A DNA stretch of 64,000 nucleotides from Brasenia schreberi. Lineage: Eukaryota; Streptophyta; Magnoliopsida; Nymphaeales; Cabombaceae. Location: NCBI GenBank assembly GCA_036023115.1, contig JAYKKT010000061.1, forward strand, positions 14,591,001-14,655,000, written 5' to 3'. The stretch's first letter is position 1, and each line of letters opens with the position of its first letter. Positions 12,601 to 23,151 of this stretch are shown one piece after another. The translations under genes were made by a program, and so were the position numbers. The notes under the pieces were generated by a model. It saw nothing but the letters and a program-made list of their open reading frames with translations. It did not search any database and was not told where the DNA came from.

Positions 12601-12835
12601 GATTTAAAGGACTTTGCCAAGCGTACAGACTGACCCTTGCGCATCGGTGCAAGAAGGTCTGCGACGAAAAGAGCTCACTTGCTCATAGTCGCCCCGATAG
12701 AAGTCAGATTTCAAAAACTTTCTTCGCTAGCTTAAGCAAGCTAGCTGGCATGCCCTTTTGTTAAATACGACTTAGACACATGAAAAGGTTTACTTCAGGC
12801 CTAAGAACCAGAAGTGGGAATTTTCCGTGTCTACA
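9688..12835 (+). repeat. solo LTR (3148 bp), duplication GGTGC
   Basis: It starts TGTAAACACC and ends GTCTACA. It is flanked by identical 5-bp copies GGTGC at 9683-9687 and 12836-12840 with no internal sequence, so it is a solo LTR left by LTR-LTR recombination. It belongs to the same LTR family as the complete element at 45571-60371: shared CCCGCACAAACCGT-type U3 block, AGATATAG/CATTGAGC repeats, and the C-G variant of the U5 hairpin (12636-12653). The transcribed part is strongly C-rich (10550-11350). A GAGC/GCTC hairpin array occupies 11630-12270. Confidence 0.93.
10849..10857 (+). promoter_or_regulatory. candidate TATA box of the solo LTR
   Basis: CTATAAAAA is followed by a CT-rich stretch (10895-10960) typical of a transcription start area. 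A second candidate, CATAAATGGAGG near 10270, aligns with TATA boxes of the other LTR families. I cannot decide between them. Confidence 0.45.
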
Positions 12836-12840
12836 GGTGC

Positions 12841-13510
12841 AACCCTTTGGTTAGGTCTAGGTCCATACATGGCTTGAACCCACACCCTTTATCAAGCCCA
12901 CATGGCTAGCCTACTTGAAAATATCAAGCCCACCATTTCTCTCTCCTACTTTATGCACTCTCTCAAGCTCCCTAAATGGATTTCACGTGAGTTTATGGCA
13001 CCCCCTTAGCTCTATTTATAGGCAAATGAGGTGGGTCTTGGGTATGGATCTTGGATTTGGATTTTGAGATCCAAATCCAATCCAAACACTATTTGGGTAT
13101 GGATCTAGATATTTGGGTCCAAATCCAATCCAAATTTTCATTTCTTCAGTCCTTCTTGGCGTTTCGAGACAGGTAGTTTCTGCGGGCCCTGGTTTCATCA
13201 ATGCTTCGTCTTGGGCTGGATCTTCCCCAACCTTTTCGTTTGAACTCCTTCTCACCTTCTGGACTTCGCTTTATCTGAATCTTGGGATTCCGAGCTTGGT
13301 CTTGGATTTTTGATACCTTGCATTTCATACCCTAGGGTTGAAATCTGCTTCTGGCCTGGGCTTTACTTTTTGGTCCCGAATAATGGCTTTGACCCTCTGT
13401 CGGGCTTTTCTTCGAACGGGCTTCAACTTTCCTTTTCTTTCTTGCTTTGGCCTTGAGATGGCTTTTTAAGTTTGAGAATTTCAAAATATGGCATTTTTGG
13501 GGTGTTTACA
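12841..13510 (-). repeat. LTR X, minus orientation, second segment
   Basis: It continues X after the solo LTR and ends at 13510 with GGGGTGTTTACA, the reverse complement of an LTR start. A minus-strand TATA box (TATAAATAG, 13012-13020) and GATCC-rich U3 repeats (13030-13135) are in the expected order. X lies inside LTR Y: the sequence from 13511 (GACTTACAC) matches the Y-type LTR interior. Confidence 0.8.
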
Positions 13511-13718
13511 GACTTACACTTTTCCTAACTCGAGTTCGGGATTTAGCTAGGTCAAGTCCACCCCAACCCCAATGTGGTTCGGCTAGGTGCAGCTCTTAGT
13601 GCAGCCCACGTCCAAGGGAGATCGGCCCAAGTCAATGCCACCCAAGTGGTGTAGCCGAGGTGATGCAGCCAAGGTAGGTTCGAGAGGTGCAGCTCCAAAG
13701 TTGGTTCAAGTGAAGGTT
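13511..13718 (-). repeat. LTR Y, minus orientation, first visible segment
   Basis: The start GACTTACACTTTTCC is the reverse complement of the junction-like sequence at 16296-16315 in the 13719-17653 LTR, so this is the interior of a related LTR in opposite orientation. It ends in the target duplication AGGTT (13714-13718). Confidence 0.7.
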
Positions 13719-14253
13719 TGTAAACACCCTAAAAATTACATGTTTTTCAAAACTCCCAAAACTTCAAAAGCCAGCTCAAGGCCAAAAACCCAAATTTTGT
13801 AAAGCAACTGAAACAAACAGGTGAAACCTGATAAAAAAGAACCTCAAGAATGGGTCAAAATGCAAAGGTTCAGCCCGTTCGGTTGAAAACAAGGCCGAAA
13901 AGCGAAACGAGCATCTAGGCCAGAATTAGACTTCAGCCCTAAAACATGAAAGACGAAGCCAAAGCCCCGATAAAGTTGTCAGAGATAAAACCCCAAGCCT
14001 GTGAAATAAAAAATCAGATGAAACAAAGTTCAGAAAGTGAGAAGCAGGTCGGACAAGAAGGCTGGGAAAAACCCATCCTAAACGGGTCACCGAGGAACCG
14101 GAGCCCGTTCAAAACCACCCGACTCAAACACCAAAGGACGACAAAAGAAAGAAATTTTTTGAATTTGATATGGACAAAAATATCCAGATCCAAATCCAGA
14201 TCCAAATAGTAATTGGATCGGATGTGGATCTCAAAATCCAGATCCAAGACCCA

Positions 14254-14282
14254 CCCCTTGGCCTATAAATAAGACCAAGGGG
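14254..14282 (+). promoter_or_regulatory. TATA box inside an inverted repeat
   Basis: Arms CCCCTTGG (14254-14261) and CCAAGGGG (14275-14282) are perfectly complementary and enclose CCTATAAATAAGA. The same layout occurs in other LTRs of the window. Confidence 0.7.
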
Positions 14283-14638
14283 GGGGAGAAAAAGTTCACG
14301 TGAAATCAAAAGGAGGCTTGGGGAGGGCTTGTAAAGTAGGAGAGAGAAATGGTGGGCTTGACTTTTGGGGGTGGGCTAATGGGTTCAAGCCATGTTGAAC
14401 CTTGACCTAGCTTAGGGTTGCAACAACAAGGTGGAGTGGACCTAGCTTGGGCTGCAAACACGGATGAAAATGGTGGACTCGACTACAAGAGGTAAGTCCC
14501 TAAACCTAGCCTAGACCTAGCCATTACTTGACCCAACCACCTAACCGAACCCTTACCTTGAGCCACTACACTTAACCTAGCCACTACCTAACCCACCTTG
14601 TCCTAGGCTACCTATTCCCACAAAACCCAGTTACAAAA

Positions 14639-15452
14639 CCGAGTGCACCTGGCACTCGGCCTGCCTTGGTTGGCCTATCTCCCCACCAAACCGAGCCTTG
14701 GTTCAACCCTCACCAACACATCACCCACCAAGAACCGAGTGCACCTTGCACTCGGTCTGACCCACATCACACACCCTCTTCGGCCAGGTCTTGTTGGCCT
14801 GCACCCTAACCCAGTCGAGTGCACCTTGCACTCGGCCAAATCTTGTTGGCCTGGACCCTGACCCAACCGAGTGCATCTAGCACTCGGCCAAGCCTTGCTG
14901 GTTTGCACACACTTACCACACCCTAAAACCCAGCACAAAACCACACCTAACCCAGCCACCAAAACCGAGTGCACCTTGCACTTGGCTTGAACCACATCAA
15001 CCTACCAAAACCGAGTGCACCTAGCACTTGGTTTGACCCACAAAAACCACCGCTCGGCTGGCCCTTTGCTGGCTTATCTCCCCACTTGACCAACCCACAG
15101 CACACAAACCGAGTGCACCTGGCACTCGGTCTGCACCCATCCAGCACCCACAAACCGAGTGCACTTAGCACTCGGTCTGCACCTAGCCAGCACCCACAAA
15201 CCGAGTGCACTTGGCACTCGATCTGCACCTAGCCAGCACCCACAAACCGAGTGCACTTGAAACTCGGTCTGCACCCAACCAACACCCATAAACCGAGTGC
15301 ACTTGGCACTCGGTCTGCACCCAGCCACCAGGCCTTGTTGGCCTGCACCTCACCCACCAAGAAAGAGTGCATAAGTGCACTTGGTCTTACCCACATCACC
15401 CAGTCACTAGGCCTTGTTGGCCTGCACCTCACCTAGCCGAGTGCATCACTCG
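14639..15452 (+). repeat. array of about 13 CCGAGTGC...GCACTCGG hairpins
   Basis: Each unit is ACCGAGTGC, a 4-5 nt spacer (ACCTT, ACCTG, ACTTA and similar), then GCACTCGGT. The arms are 8-9 bp. Units lie near 14639, 14734, 14815, 14868, 14964, 15008, 15108, 15152, 15199, 15246, 15291, 15363 and 15433. In the second half they are spaced about 45 bp apart by CACCCAGCCAGCACCCACAAA-like linkers. The array lies downstream of the TATA box, so it would be in the element's RNA. Open frames across it are by-products. Confidence 0.85.
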
Positions 15453-15459
15453 GCCAGGT

Positions 15460-16300
15460 CTAGTTGGCCTACACTAAGCCACGACACCCCACCAAGCCTA
15501 CCCCTTTGTTGGCCTATCTCCTGTCCAAAACCGAGCTCTTGGCTCGACCCAAAATCAGGCCAAGACACCACTCGGCCTACCCCCTTTGCTGGCCTATCTC
15601 CTGTCCAAAACAGAGCCAAACCGTGCCCCCTGTGCTGCCCCCAAAAACAAAACCTTGGTCGGCTAAGCCTGGCCGCACCTTGGCCACAACGAGCCCTTGG
15701 CTCGACCTGCCCCCAAAACTTGAACCAAGCTAGGTGCGAACTGCACCTAGGTCACCCCTCCAAACCCAAACTAGCTAGGTGTTGGCTACACCTAGCTCGT
15801 TCCCTTGGAACTAAAACCTAAACCAATTCGGCTAGGTGCTGGCTGCACCTAGCTTATCCCCTTGAACTCAACTAACCCCTAGCTCACACCTAGACAAAAC
15901 CCAACCTTGTCTGCACCTCTTTCCTAAACCAAACCAAACCAAAACCCACTTACCCCCTAACTGAAACTGAACCTCATGCTGGCCTAGCTCAACCGAACCT
16001 TGCTAAGCCCTTGACTCGTCAGCTTGTTGCGCCACCTGCAACTAAAAACCAGTTCAGCTGAACCAAGTCATGAACTGAACCCCATCCTTGACCCACTTGA
16101 CTAGCCACACCTCCAACCTGGCCGGCTGCACCCTTGGCCAGCCTTGTCGCCCCACTCCCAACTTGACTTACCTCTTGGATGCACATTACCGAGGCTCGCC
16201 ACTAGAAGGGGCTTACCCCTTGGTTGCGACATGAAGATGCTTTGACCCGGGTTCAACACAAAGAAGGTAGATTCAACCTTGCTAAATCCCGAACTCAAGT
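15460..16300 (+). repeat. C-rich degenerate tandem region of the solo LTR
   Basis: This continues the LTR with loose repeats of CTAGCTxGGTGCxGGCTGCACCTAGC and TTGGCTCGACC type. No gene is supported; codon-like structure comes from the repeats. Confidence 0.6.
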
Positions 16301-17658
16301 TAGGAAAAGTGTAAGTCTTTCAAAATGTATTTCAAGTCGCTTTTCCTATTCAATTCAATTCGGAACGGGGTTGTAGTAATGGAGTGAAGTCTCCCCCCAA
16401 GATGTAATATTTGTGGATGAAACACAACCACACACGTGCACTTGAGCCTTCTCGCCCTTAACTGCACACAAAGATACCCACGTGCACTTGAGTCTTTTCG
16501 CTCTTATATTGCACACGATTGCACACACATTGAGCCTTTCCGCTCTTAAGCTAAACGTATATACTTCAATTTGGGTATTTACTTTGGTGAAAGCTGTGTG
16601 AGTTGCACTTATATTCCGGGTGGATTTACTTTCAAGTTGTGTGAGTTGCAATTTCAATTTCACACAAGATCACCCACGACCACTCGAGCCTTTCCGCTCT
16701 TCACACTCACACACATTGAGCCTTTTCGCTCTTAAGCAAAACGTATATACTTCAATTTGGGTATTTACTTTCGTGAAAGCTATGTGAGTTGCACTTACGT
16801 TCCGAGTATTTACTTTGGGAAAGTCGTGTGAGTTGCACTTACATTCCGGGTATTTACTTTGGTAAAGTCGTGTGAGTTGCACTTACATTTCGGGTATTTA
16901 CTTTTGTGAAAGTAGTGTGAGTTGCAATTACATTTCGGGTGGATTTACTTTTAAGTTGTATGAGTTGCAATTTCAATTTCACATGAGAAGCACCCACGAG
17001 CACTCGAGCCTTTCCGCTCTTTACACTCACACACATTGAGCCTTTTCGCTCTTAGGATAAAGCATATATATATTTTCAAGTCGTGTGAGTTTACTTTAGT
17101 GGAAGTAGAGTTGCATTTCCCTTTGTGTGGGTTTACTTAAAGTCGAGTGAGTTGCAAATTCAATTTGGGTGAGTTCGCATCATTGCTCTCAAAAAGCCCA
17201 AAAAGAATTTCTGCATCCCTGCATTCACTCGCTTTCAAAAGCTCTTGGATCCTCGCTCAAACCATGTTGAAAATAAGCCACACATTCACACACATATCAG
17301 GCCTAAATAGATAAAACTCATAAAGAGTTAGGGTCGTCTAGCCTTCGTAATAAAAACTACAAAAATGCACAAAATCAAATCCTTTCAAAAACACTTATTG
17401 TTCAAGTAAGTTTGAAGTTGAAATTGTTTGAAAATTGAAGTTTCTAAGTGCTTAAACTTACCCTTGAGCGTCGGTTCAAGAAGGTTTAAGCGAAAAGATT
17501 CCGCTTTCCCACAATCGCCAAGAAGTCATAAAAATCCTTTCAAAAATCTTTGCTAGTTTGAGTATGCTAGCTGGCACGCTTGCAAAATTACATAGGCACG
17601 AAAAGGTTCATTTCTGGTCTCACAAACTAGGAGTGAAAATTTTCATGTTTACAAGGTT

Positions 17659-19524
17659 CAACCAGCAATGAATGAGCTAGACGAGTGCATCCCAAGCTCG
17701 GTTCAGTCGGGTTTGGTCAAGTTGGGCGTGGGATGATGCAAGGCAAGTGGGGCGCAGCTAGGTTAGGTTCAGTTTAAGTCGGTTTATGTGGGGGGCTGAG
17801 CTAGGTCAGTTTAAGGGCAGGTTAGGGTGGTGCAAATGGGGCCAAGGTTGGTTCAAGGCCAGCAAGTGGCGGTTCAAATGGGTTAGGTTCCTGCGGTTCA
17901 AGTGGGTTAGGTTCTTGGGTAGGTCAAAAGGCAAGGGCTCGACCAAGTTTTGTTGGGCTTTGGTTGTAAATGGGGTAGGTTAAGCCACAAGGTCGGTTTA
18001 GAGCTGAGCTAGGTCGGTTTAAGGTGAGGTTCAGTTGGATCCGGTGGGTTTGGTTTGGGTAGGCTTAGGTCGGTTAGGCCTTGGTTCAAGTCAAGGCAAG
18101 CCAAGGTCAGTTAGGGCAGCAAGGTAGGTCAGTTTAGATGGGCGTGGGATGGTGGCAACCCAAAACTAGGTCGGTTAGGGGCTGGTTTAGTGGGTTTAGG
18201 GCAGGTCGAGCCAAGGCTCAATCAACCTTGGTTCGGCCAAGGTGCAAGGTGGCTCGAGGTGGGTTTTTAGGGCAGGTTGCAGCAAAGGGTATTAGGTGGG
18301 TGCAGGTTTGGTTTGGGGCAGGTCAAAACCGAGTTTGGTCAAGTCAGTTTAGATGGGTTGTGGGTTTCGTCAAGGCTTAATCAACCTTGGTTTGGCCAAG
18401 GTGGGTGCAACCCACATCTAGGGCAGGTTTTAGGTGAAGGTCAAGGGGTGTAGCCGTGAGGTTCAAGGGATGGCTAGGTTAGGTTGGTTGGGTTCAAGGC
18501 CATGGTTCGGCCAGGTGCAAGGTGAGGGTGGCGGTTCAGTTGTGGGGTTCGGTTAGGGTAGTGAATGAGCATGGTCGGTTTAGGGTGTAGGCTCAAGGTC
18601 GGCGGGTTAGCTAGGTGGTTCGGCCAGCAAGGAGGGCAGTTGGGTTAGATTTAGGCCATGTCGGTTTAGGTGGTGAGTCAAAGAGGTTAGGTTCAAGGGT
18701 CAAGTTGGCTTACCTCTTGGTGCAGCCCACGTCCACCACTTGGTGAAGCCACCTTGATCAACCTCGAACCTTGATGCAGTCGTGGTCCTCTTTGTTGCAG
18801 CCCAAGCTAGGTCAAGTCTACATGGTTTAAGCCCACTTAGCCCTAGGTCAAGCCAACATGGTTTAAGCCCACTATTGTTGACTTTTCACACACTCTCTCT
18901 CTTACTTTTCCCAAGCTCCCCAAATGCCCAAGAGTGAATTCACGTGAACTCCCCCCCCCCTTTGGCCTTATTTATAAGCCAAGGGTGGGTCCTAGTTTTG
19001 GGTTTGGATCTTAGGATCCAACCCAATACAAATTCCAAATGGATCTGGATCTGGATTTTTTTGTCCAGATCCAATCCAAAAACTCTTTTTGTGTCCTTCT
19101 TTGGTGCTTGAAAAGAGCGGGTTTTTAGCGAGCTCTGGTTCCTCGGCGATCCATTTTAGGCTGGTTTTTTTGCAGTCCTTTTATGCAACCCATTTCTCAC
19201 TTTCCAAACTTTTTGACATTCAGTTTTGATCCGTCTGGTCCCGTTTGAAGTTTCCATTTGACGAGGTCCATCTTGGATTTTCCCATGAACATCTGATTTT
19301 CATTTTTACAGGCTTGGGGCTTGATCTCTGACGGCTTCATCAGGGGTTTGGCTTATGTTTCCTTTTTAGAGCTGAAATTGATTTTGACCCGAATTCTAGT
19401 TTTGACCTTCTGTTTGGCTTTTCTCTGAATGGACTTCAACTTTCCTTCTTTCTCTTATTTTAGCCTCGAACTGGCTTTTGAAGTTCGGGAGTTTTGAAAA
19501 TATGGAAATTTTTGGGTGTTTACA
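17659..19524 (-). repeat. LTR Y, minus orientation, second segment
   Basis: Y resumes after the AGGTT duplication. It is G-rich (GGTTCAAG, GGTCGGTTTAGG) and has minus-strand TATAAATAAGG (18968-18976) next to a 10-base C run. It ends at 19524 with GGGTGTTTACA, its own 5' start in reverse complement. The next base begins integrase coding sequence of element Z, so Y inserted into Z. The right target copy should be ATTAT (19525-19529). Confidence 0.8.
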
Positions 19525-19749
19525 ATTATGAAAAGCATATGAAGGCTCACCACTTCAAAGTGAGAAATCTTATCGTGAAAATCATCCACCATCGTCACCC
19601 ACATCCACTTGGTAAGTGGCGGCCCAAGTGGGATAGTCCCTATGTTGTGAGGGAACAACTACAAATAATGCATATTGGTTGATTGACGTTGAGGGTAGAA
19701 ATTTAGTAGACCCTATAAATGCCCAATACTTGAAAAAATATTATGTATA
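19525..19749 (+). pseudogene. integrase C-terminal fragment (Z)
   Basis: It encodes YEKHMKAHHFKVRNLIVKI and GKWRPKWDSPYVV, matching the C-terminal DNA-binding part of integrase in E1 and in the complete element. A frameshift near 19665 precedes a second matching stretch (YWLIDVEGRNLVDP). The stop at 19747-19749 is at the normal position. It is a fragment, with no catalytic core. Confidence 0.85.
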
Positions 19750-20994
19750 GGGTCTATGTTAAATTCTTTCGAAAAGATTTTAAATGGGTCTCCTTTGAAC
19801 TTCTTGAAAGAATAATCAAGATGGATTGTATGGCCCAAAATGAGGGAATCGATGGTTTAGCAAAAGTAGAGTTTTCAAAATTATTTGGTAACATTTCAAA
19901 AATCTTTGGCTTACAAAATGAAGCTTAGTTCAAAATAGTAAAATATTTTCAAATGGTAAATGCTATTAGAAAATGGGATGTTCTTGATTGAATAGAGTAG
20001 CCAAAGGGATAAGTGTTCCCCCCATTTTGCTTCTCCCTAAAAAGGAAAATTGGTAAAAAAATCAAAAGAAAGAGAATACAAAAACTCCTCCAAAAAGAGG
20101 TTTTCTCTTTTAAAGAAAAAGAAAAAGGAAATACAAAAACTCCTCTGAAAGAGGTCTTCTCTTTAAAACGAAAAAGAAAAACAGAATTCAAAAACTCTTC
20201 CAAAAAGAGGTCTTCTCTTTGAAAGAAAAAGAAAAAAGAAATACAAAAACTCCTCCAAAAGAAAAAGAGGTCATCCCTTTGAAAGAAAAGAAAAGTCAAA
20301 GCTCAAAAAGAGCAAATTTCCATCTCTATGCCTTAAACCATGAGACGCTTAAGAAGGGACTGTGGTAACTCTTTTCTAAATCCCCACAACTTATCCCAAT
20401 GGAGAAAGGTTTGTCCATGAGAATCCTAAAGTAGGAATAAAATCTACTTATTTGGATTTCGTTTTGTTTGAGAATTAGACTTTGTTATATAGGAAATGGA
20501 ATTTTGAAATGTCTTCCAAAATTTCCTAAAATGGGGTATTGAAACCCAAATGAGGGGAAATATGAAAAATTGGAAATCTTTTTAATAAAAACTAAAAGGA
20601 GTTTCCTTTGAAAAAGAATTTTGAAAACCCGAAATGTCAAAACATACGTAGGATTGTCTCACTTGGAGTAGCCGGCCTTCATAGGCTTCTCCTTAAGCTC
20701 ATACATCTCATAGATAAGTCTCTAAGCATCACATTACACTTCATTTGCATCACACACCATGCATGCATATAGCCATCGAAAGGTCAGCCATGCATGATCA
20801 TGTTTAGGACTAGTACCCAGTGTAAGTCATTTTCCCATTGCCTAAAATCCCCTCCTCCATAATCCAAGGAAATGATACTATGAAATGAATGAAAGTTTAT
20901 ATTCTCAAGTCAATTTGGGAAGTAAAATAAAAATGGGTGTTTTCTTCTTTGCTATTATGCAAATAAATTTGGATTAATGCTAAAGAGAGGCATT
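19750..20994 (+). other. 3' untranslated region and PPT of Z
   Basis: Between 20050 and 20290 there are four or five tandem units of about 50-60 bp, A/G-rich, each with a CCTC...GAGG inverted repeat and TCTTCTCTTT. The lysine-rich open frame across them and its Phe-rich antisense partner are by-products. The tract AAAGAGAGGCATT (20982-20994) precedes the LTR; the hairpin before it is degraded. Confidence 0.7.
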
Positions 20995-21141
20995 TGTAAA
21001 CACCCTAAATAAATTTTGCAAAAACCTGATTCAGCATACTCTCGAAAATTAGCTTATTTTGAAACCTGTGTTTAAATTAAAAATTTTTGCAAGACCCTTA
21101 AAACAGAGATTTTAAAGTTAAATATTTTCAAATCAAAGTAA
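20995..21141 (+). repeat. truncated 3' LTR of Z
   Basis: TGTAAACACCCTAAAT follows the purine tract. Similarity to other LTR starts ends around 21141, where RNase H/RT-like minus-strand sequence begins. The boundary is accurate to perhaps 10 bp. Confidence 0.75.
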
Positions 21142-21950
21142 GGTAATATGCCTATGATGGCTCGATACTTAGGGGTCGACTCTCATGCCCCTTTTGGCTT
21201 GATATAAACTCGAGTTCTAAGATGATGTCTAGACTCGATGTTGTTCATACAAACATATGATTTTCAAAATGTAATGCATGATGCTTATGTATGCATGCAC
21301 ACACACTATGATGCTTATGATGTTGTTCATCCAGTTAAGGATTTTACGAAATTTAGGAAAGCTCGGAGGTGATCTTTCTCTTTGCTTTGATGGTTCTCAA
21401 GCATTTTAAATTTGAGGAAGTTTTGGGCAAGAGAGAGGTATACATGACCAGCATTGGACGATTTTGGGTTTAGGGATATATGCAATTTTGGAAACTATTT
21501 TGAAACTTGGCTTTGTACATGGCATTGTTTTTGAAATGTTTGAAATTTTTGAATTTTTTTTATCTTTTTTGAAATACAAATTTAAGGATCAATATAAAGG
21601 CTTTCCTTTTGAAACTTATTGAAACAAATTTCTTTCTGGAATTTTCAGATTTTCAAATGTTTTTTGGGATGTTGAAGGTTTTCAATTTTTTTGGTTTTTG
21701 GCAATATCTAATTTTTTTGAATTTTTGAAAAGTAGGGATCTTCCATCAAAGTTACAAAGAAAACTTCATGAATTAAACTTTAATCTATAGGTCTAAGTCA
21801 TGGGTTTCGGTTTTAGTGGTTCTAAAGGGCACCCTTGACCCAAGTGGTCTTAGGTGGTGGCTCAGGGGGTATGGGTGGGCTTTAGCCCAATCCATATTGA
21901 TTTGGGTTGGCTTTGGGTAGGATAGGTTCTAGCCTACATTGATTTTTGGC
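21142..21950 (-). pseudogene. pol scrap with the family-specific junction
   Basis: 21148-21205 is the minus-strand equivalent of the RT C-terminal stretch (SQRGIEVDPSKCRAIIDM in the complete element). It joins directly to AACTCGAGTTCTAAGATGATGTCTAG, a junction also present at 32470-32530 in the plus copy. 21210-21760 is A/T-rich and lacks an open frame. Acceptor-like TTTTCTTTGTAA is degraded at about 21752-21763 (the AG has become AA). Confidence 0.65.
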
Positions 21951-22478
21951 TCATAATCCCTTGTAGAGTTTATATCCCATGTTTAAGATCATGTTCCAAG
22001 GCTTTTTGATTTTTGAAAAGTTTTTATACAGTTTATGCCATTGGAACATGGAATCGTCTATATCATGGGTATATACCCGTTTTATTTTGGACTTTGGGAG
22101 TTTGGATTTTGGGGTGGTGGAAGACTTGGACTTCCACACGACCCTGGGTTGGGAGCTATGTTTTTCAAGGGAAACCATGCTCGGTCCCTTGAGGGTTTTT
22201 GGATGTTTTGGGGAAATTGGTTCATTTATGGTAGGGATTCCTAGGATGTTGATGCATGCCTCAGGATCTATCATATTTCGAACCTTTTTTTGTTTTTGTT
22301 TTTGAAATTCTTTTTTGTGGTGCGGGATATTTGGCGCACCTTGAAAATCCTCTTTTCTAGGCACATTTTGTGGGTTTGTGTCTACATGGGTGTGATCCAA
22401 TGCATCTGATGACCCTATTTTGAGAGAAGAGTTTAGAGGAGGATGGGTTTCAGGCATACCTCTTTCTGGCTCGTCCAC
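21951..22478 (-). pseudogene. G-patch-containing ORF of the non-autonomous family
   Basis: This 175-codon frame encodes a basic, proline-rich protein ending in DIDDSMFQWHKLYKNFSKIK and WNMILNMGYKLYKGL. That end corresponds to the G-patch-like tail of gag-protease in the complete element (DDSMFQDHDLYP..., WNMLLNMGYTPYKSLG). The protease and the gag core are absent. A relative lies at 31288-31806. Function is unknown; retention of this tail in two copies suggests it mattered for mobility. Confidence 0.6.
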
Positions 22479-22652
22479 TTTTTGTGGTGAGAGCAGGCCT
22501 TATCCTTGAGTGACTCTATTTTGAGTTCCCATTGCTTTTCGAGGCATTCATTTTCGAATCCTACCTTTTTGTGACTCTCGTCCTGTTGTGGGTGTAGATT
22601 TTGTGTCCCACTTTGTTTGTGTACCCTGAATCAGGGATTTAATTTGTAGCTT

Positions 22653-23035
22653 TCAAAATTTTAAAGTTTTGTTTTTCAATTTTTTTGTCTTTTTAGAAAT
22701 TTTCCAGATTTTTTGGTTTTTTAAAATAGGAAAATCTTTTTTTGGTTTTTCTTTGGAGGTTGGAGAGCTTGGAGGCTTGGAAATGGATGTTTTGATCTGC
22801 CTTTGGGTTTCATCTTTAACCTCATATCCTTCATCGAGTTTAAGATCGGCTTTCCTTTCGTGATCTCTATGTGCCCGAGATGAGCTGCTATGTGATTTAT
22901 GTGCTTTAAGCTCATGACTTAAAGCATCCATTTTTTTTAAAATTTCTTTGATAGCAGTTAGCTCTTCTCGGACTTTAAATGATTGGAAAAACTACTTTGA
23001 GCTACTCAACGAGGATTTCCTTGGCTTTTCATCCA
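22653..23035 (-). pseudogene. gag N-terminal-like ORF (non-autonomous family)
   Basis: The frame begins with MDEKPRKSS near 23035, is broken by a stop, and continues with MDALSHELKAH, SSRAHRDHERK and KEKPKKDF. The plus copy at 30522-30884 has the same protein with a stop at a different place, so the family ancestor was probably open here. The serine-rich start and a helical EELTAIKEI segment resemble the N-terminus of gag in the complete element (DEIEDLRREFEAKIDALSQE). Confidence 0.6.
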
Positions 23036-23131
23036 TTGTTTGCAAATTTTGATGCACAAGTTTTGAAAACACGCTTTTTGAAAGTTTTGAAGTTTTACTT
23101 GTTTGTTTTTAAAGTTCACTAAAGACCCGAG

Positions 23132-23148
23132 ACCCACCGGACGTGCCA
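23132..23148 (-). promoter_or_regulatory. primer-binding site (minus strand)
   Basis: On the minus strand TGGCACGTCCGGTGGGT begins 3 nt inside the LTR end. TGG pairs with the universal CCA of tRNAs. It closely matches the sites at 30410-30426 and 56934-56950. I do not assign the tRNA. Confidence 0.75.
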
Positions 23149-23151
23149 TTA

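Larger units (their letters stand above)
13719..17653 (+). repeat. solo LTR (3935 bp), duplication AGGTT
   Basis: It begins TGTAAACACCCT and ends ATGTTTACA. Identical AGGTT copies flank it at 13714-13718 and 17654-17658. It is the longest LTR here because its transcribed part carries the CCGAGTGC/GCACTCGG hairpin array (14639-15452). A TTGTAGTAATGGAGT block lies near 16370, GAGC/GCTC hairpins at 16440-17050, and the U5 hairpin at 17463-17480. Confidence 0.93.
19525..21141 (+). mobile_element. Z: 3' end of an older Tat element
   Basis: Integrase C-terminus, 3' untranslated region, purine tract and the first 147 bp of the 3' LTR are present. The left part was displaced by the Y nest. The right end is cut at about 21141, where minus-strand RT sequence of another element begins. 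Confidence 0.8.

Noticed and set aside
14675..15436. Many overlapping open frames on both strands across the hairpin array
   Set aside because: They arise from the tandem CCGAGTGC/GCACTCGG units, have no independent start context and no similarity to known proteins.
14639..15452. Regular short repeats with spacers that recall a CRISPR array
   Set aside because: Repeats are palindromic words of varying spacing within a plant LTR, spacers are themselves repeats, and there are no cas genes.
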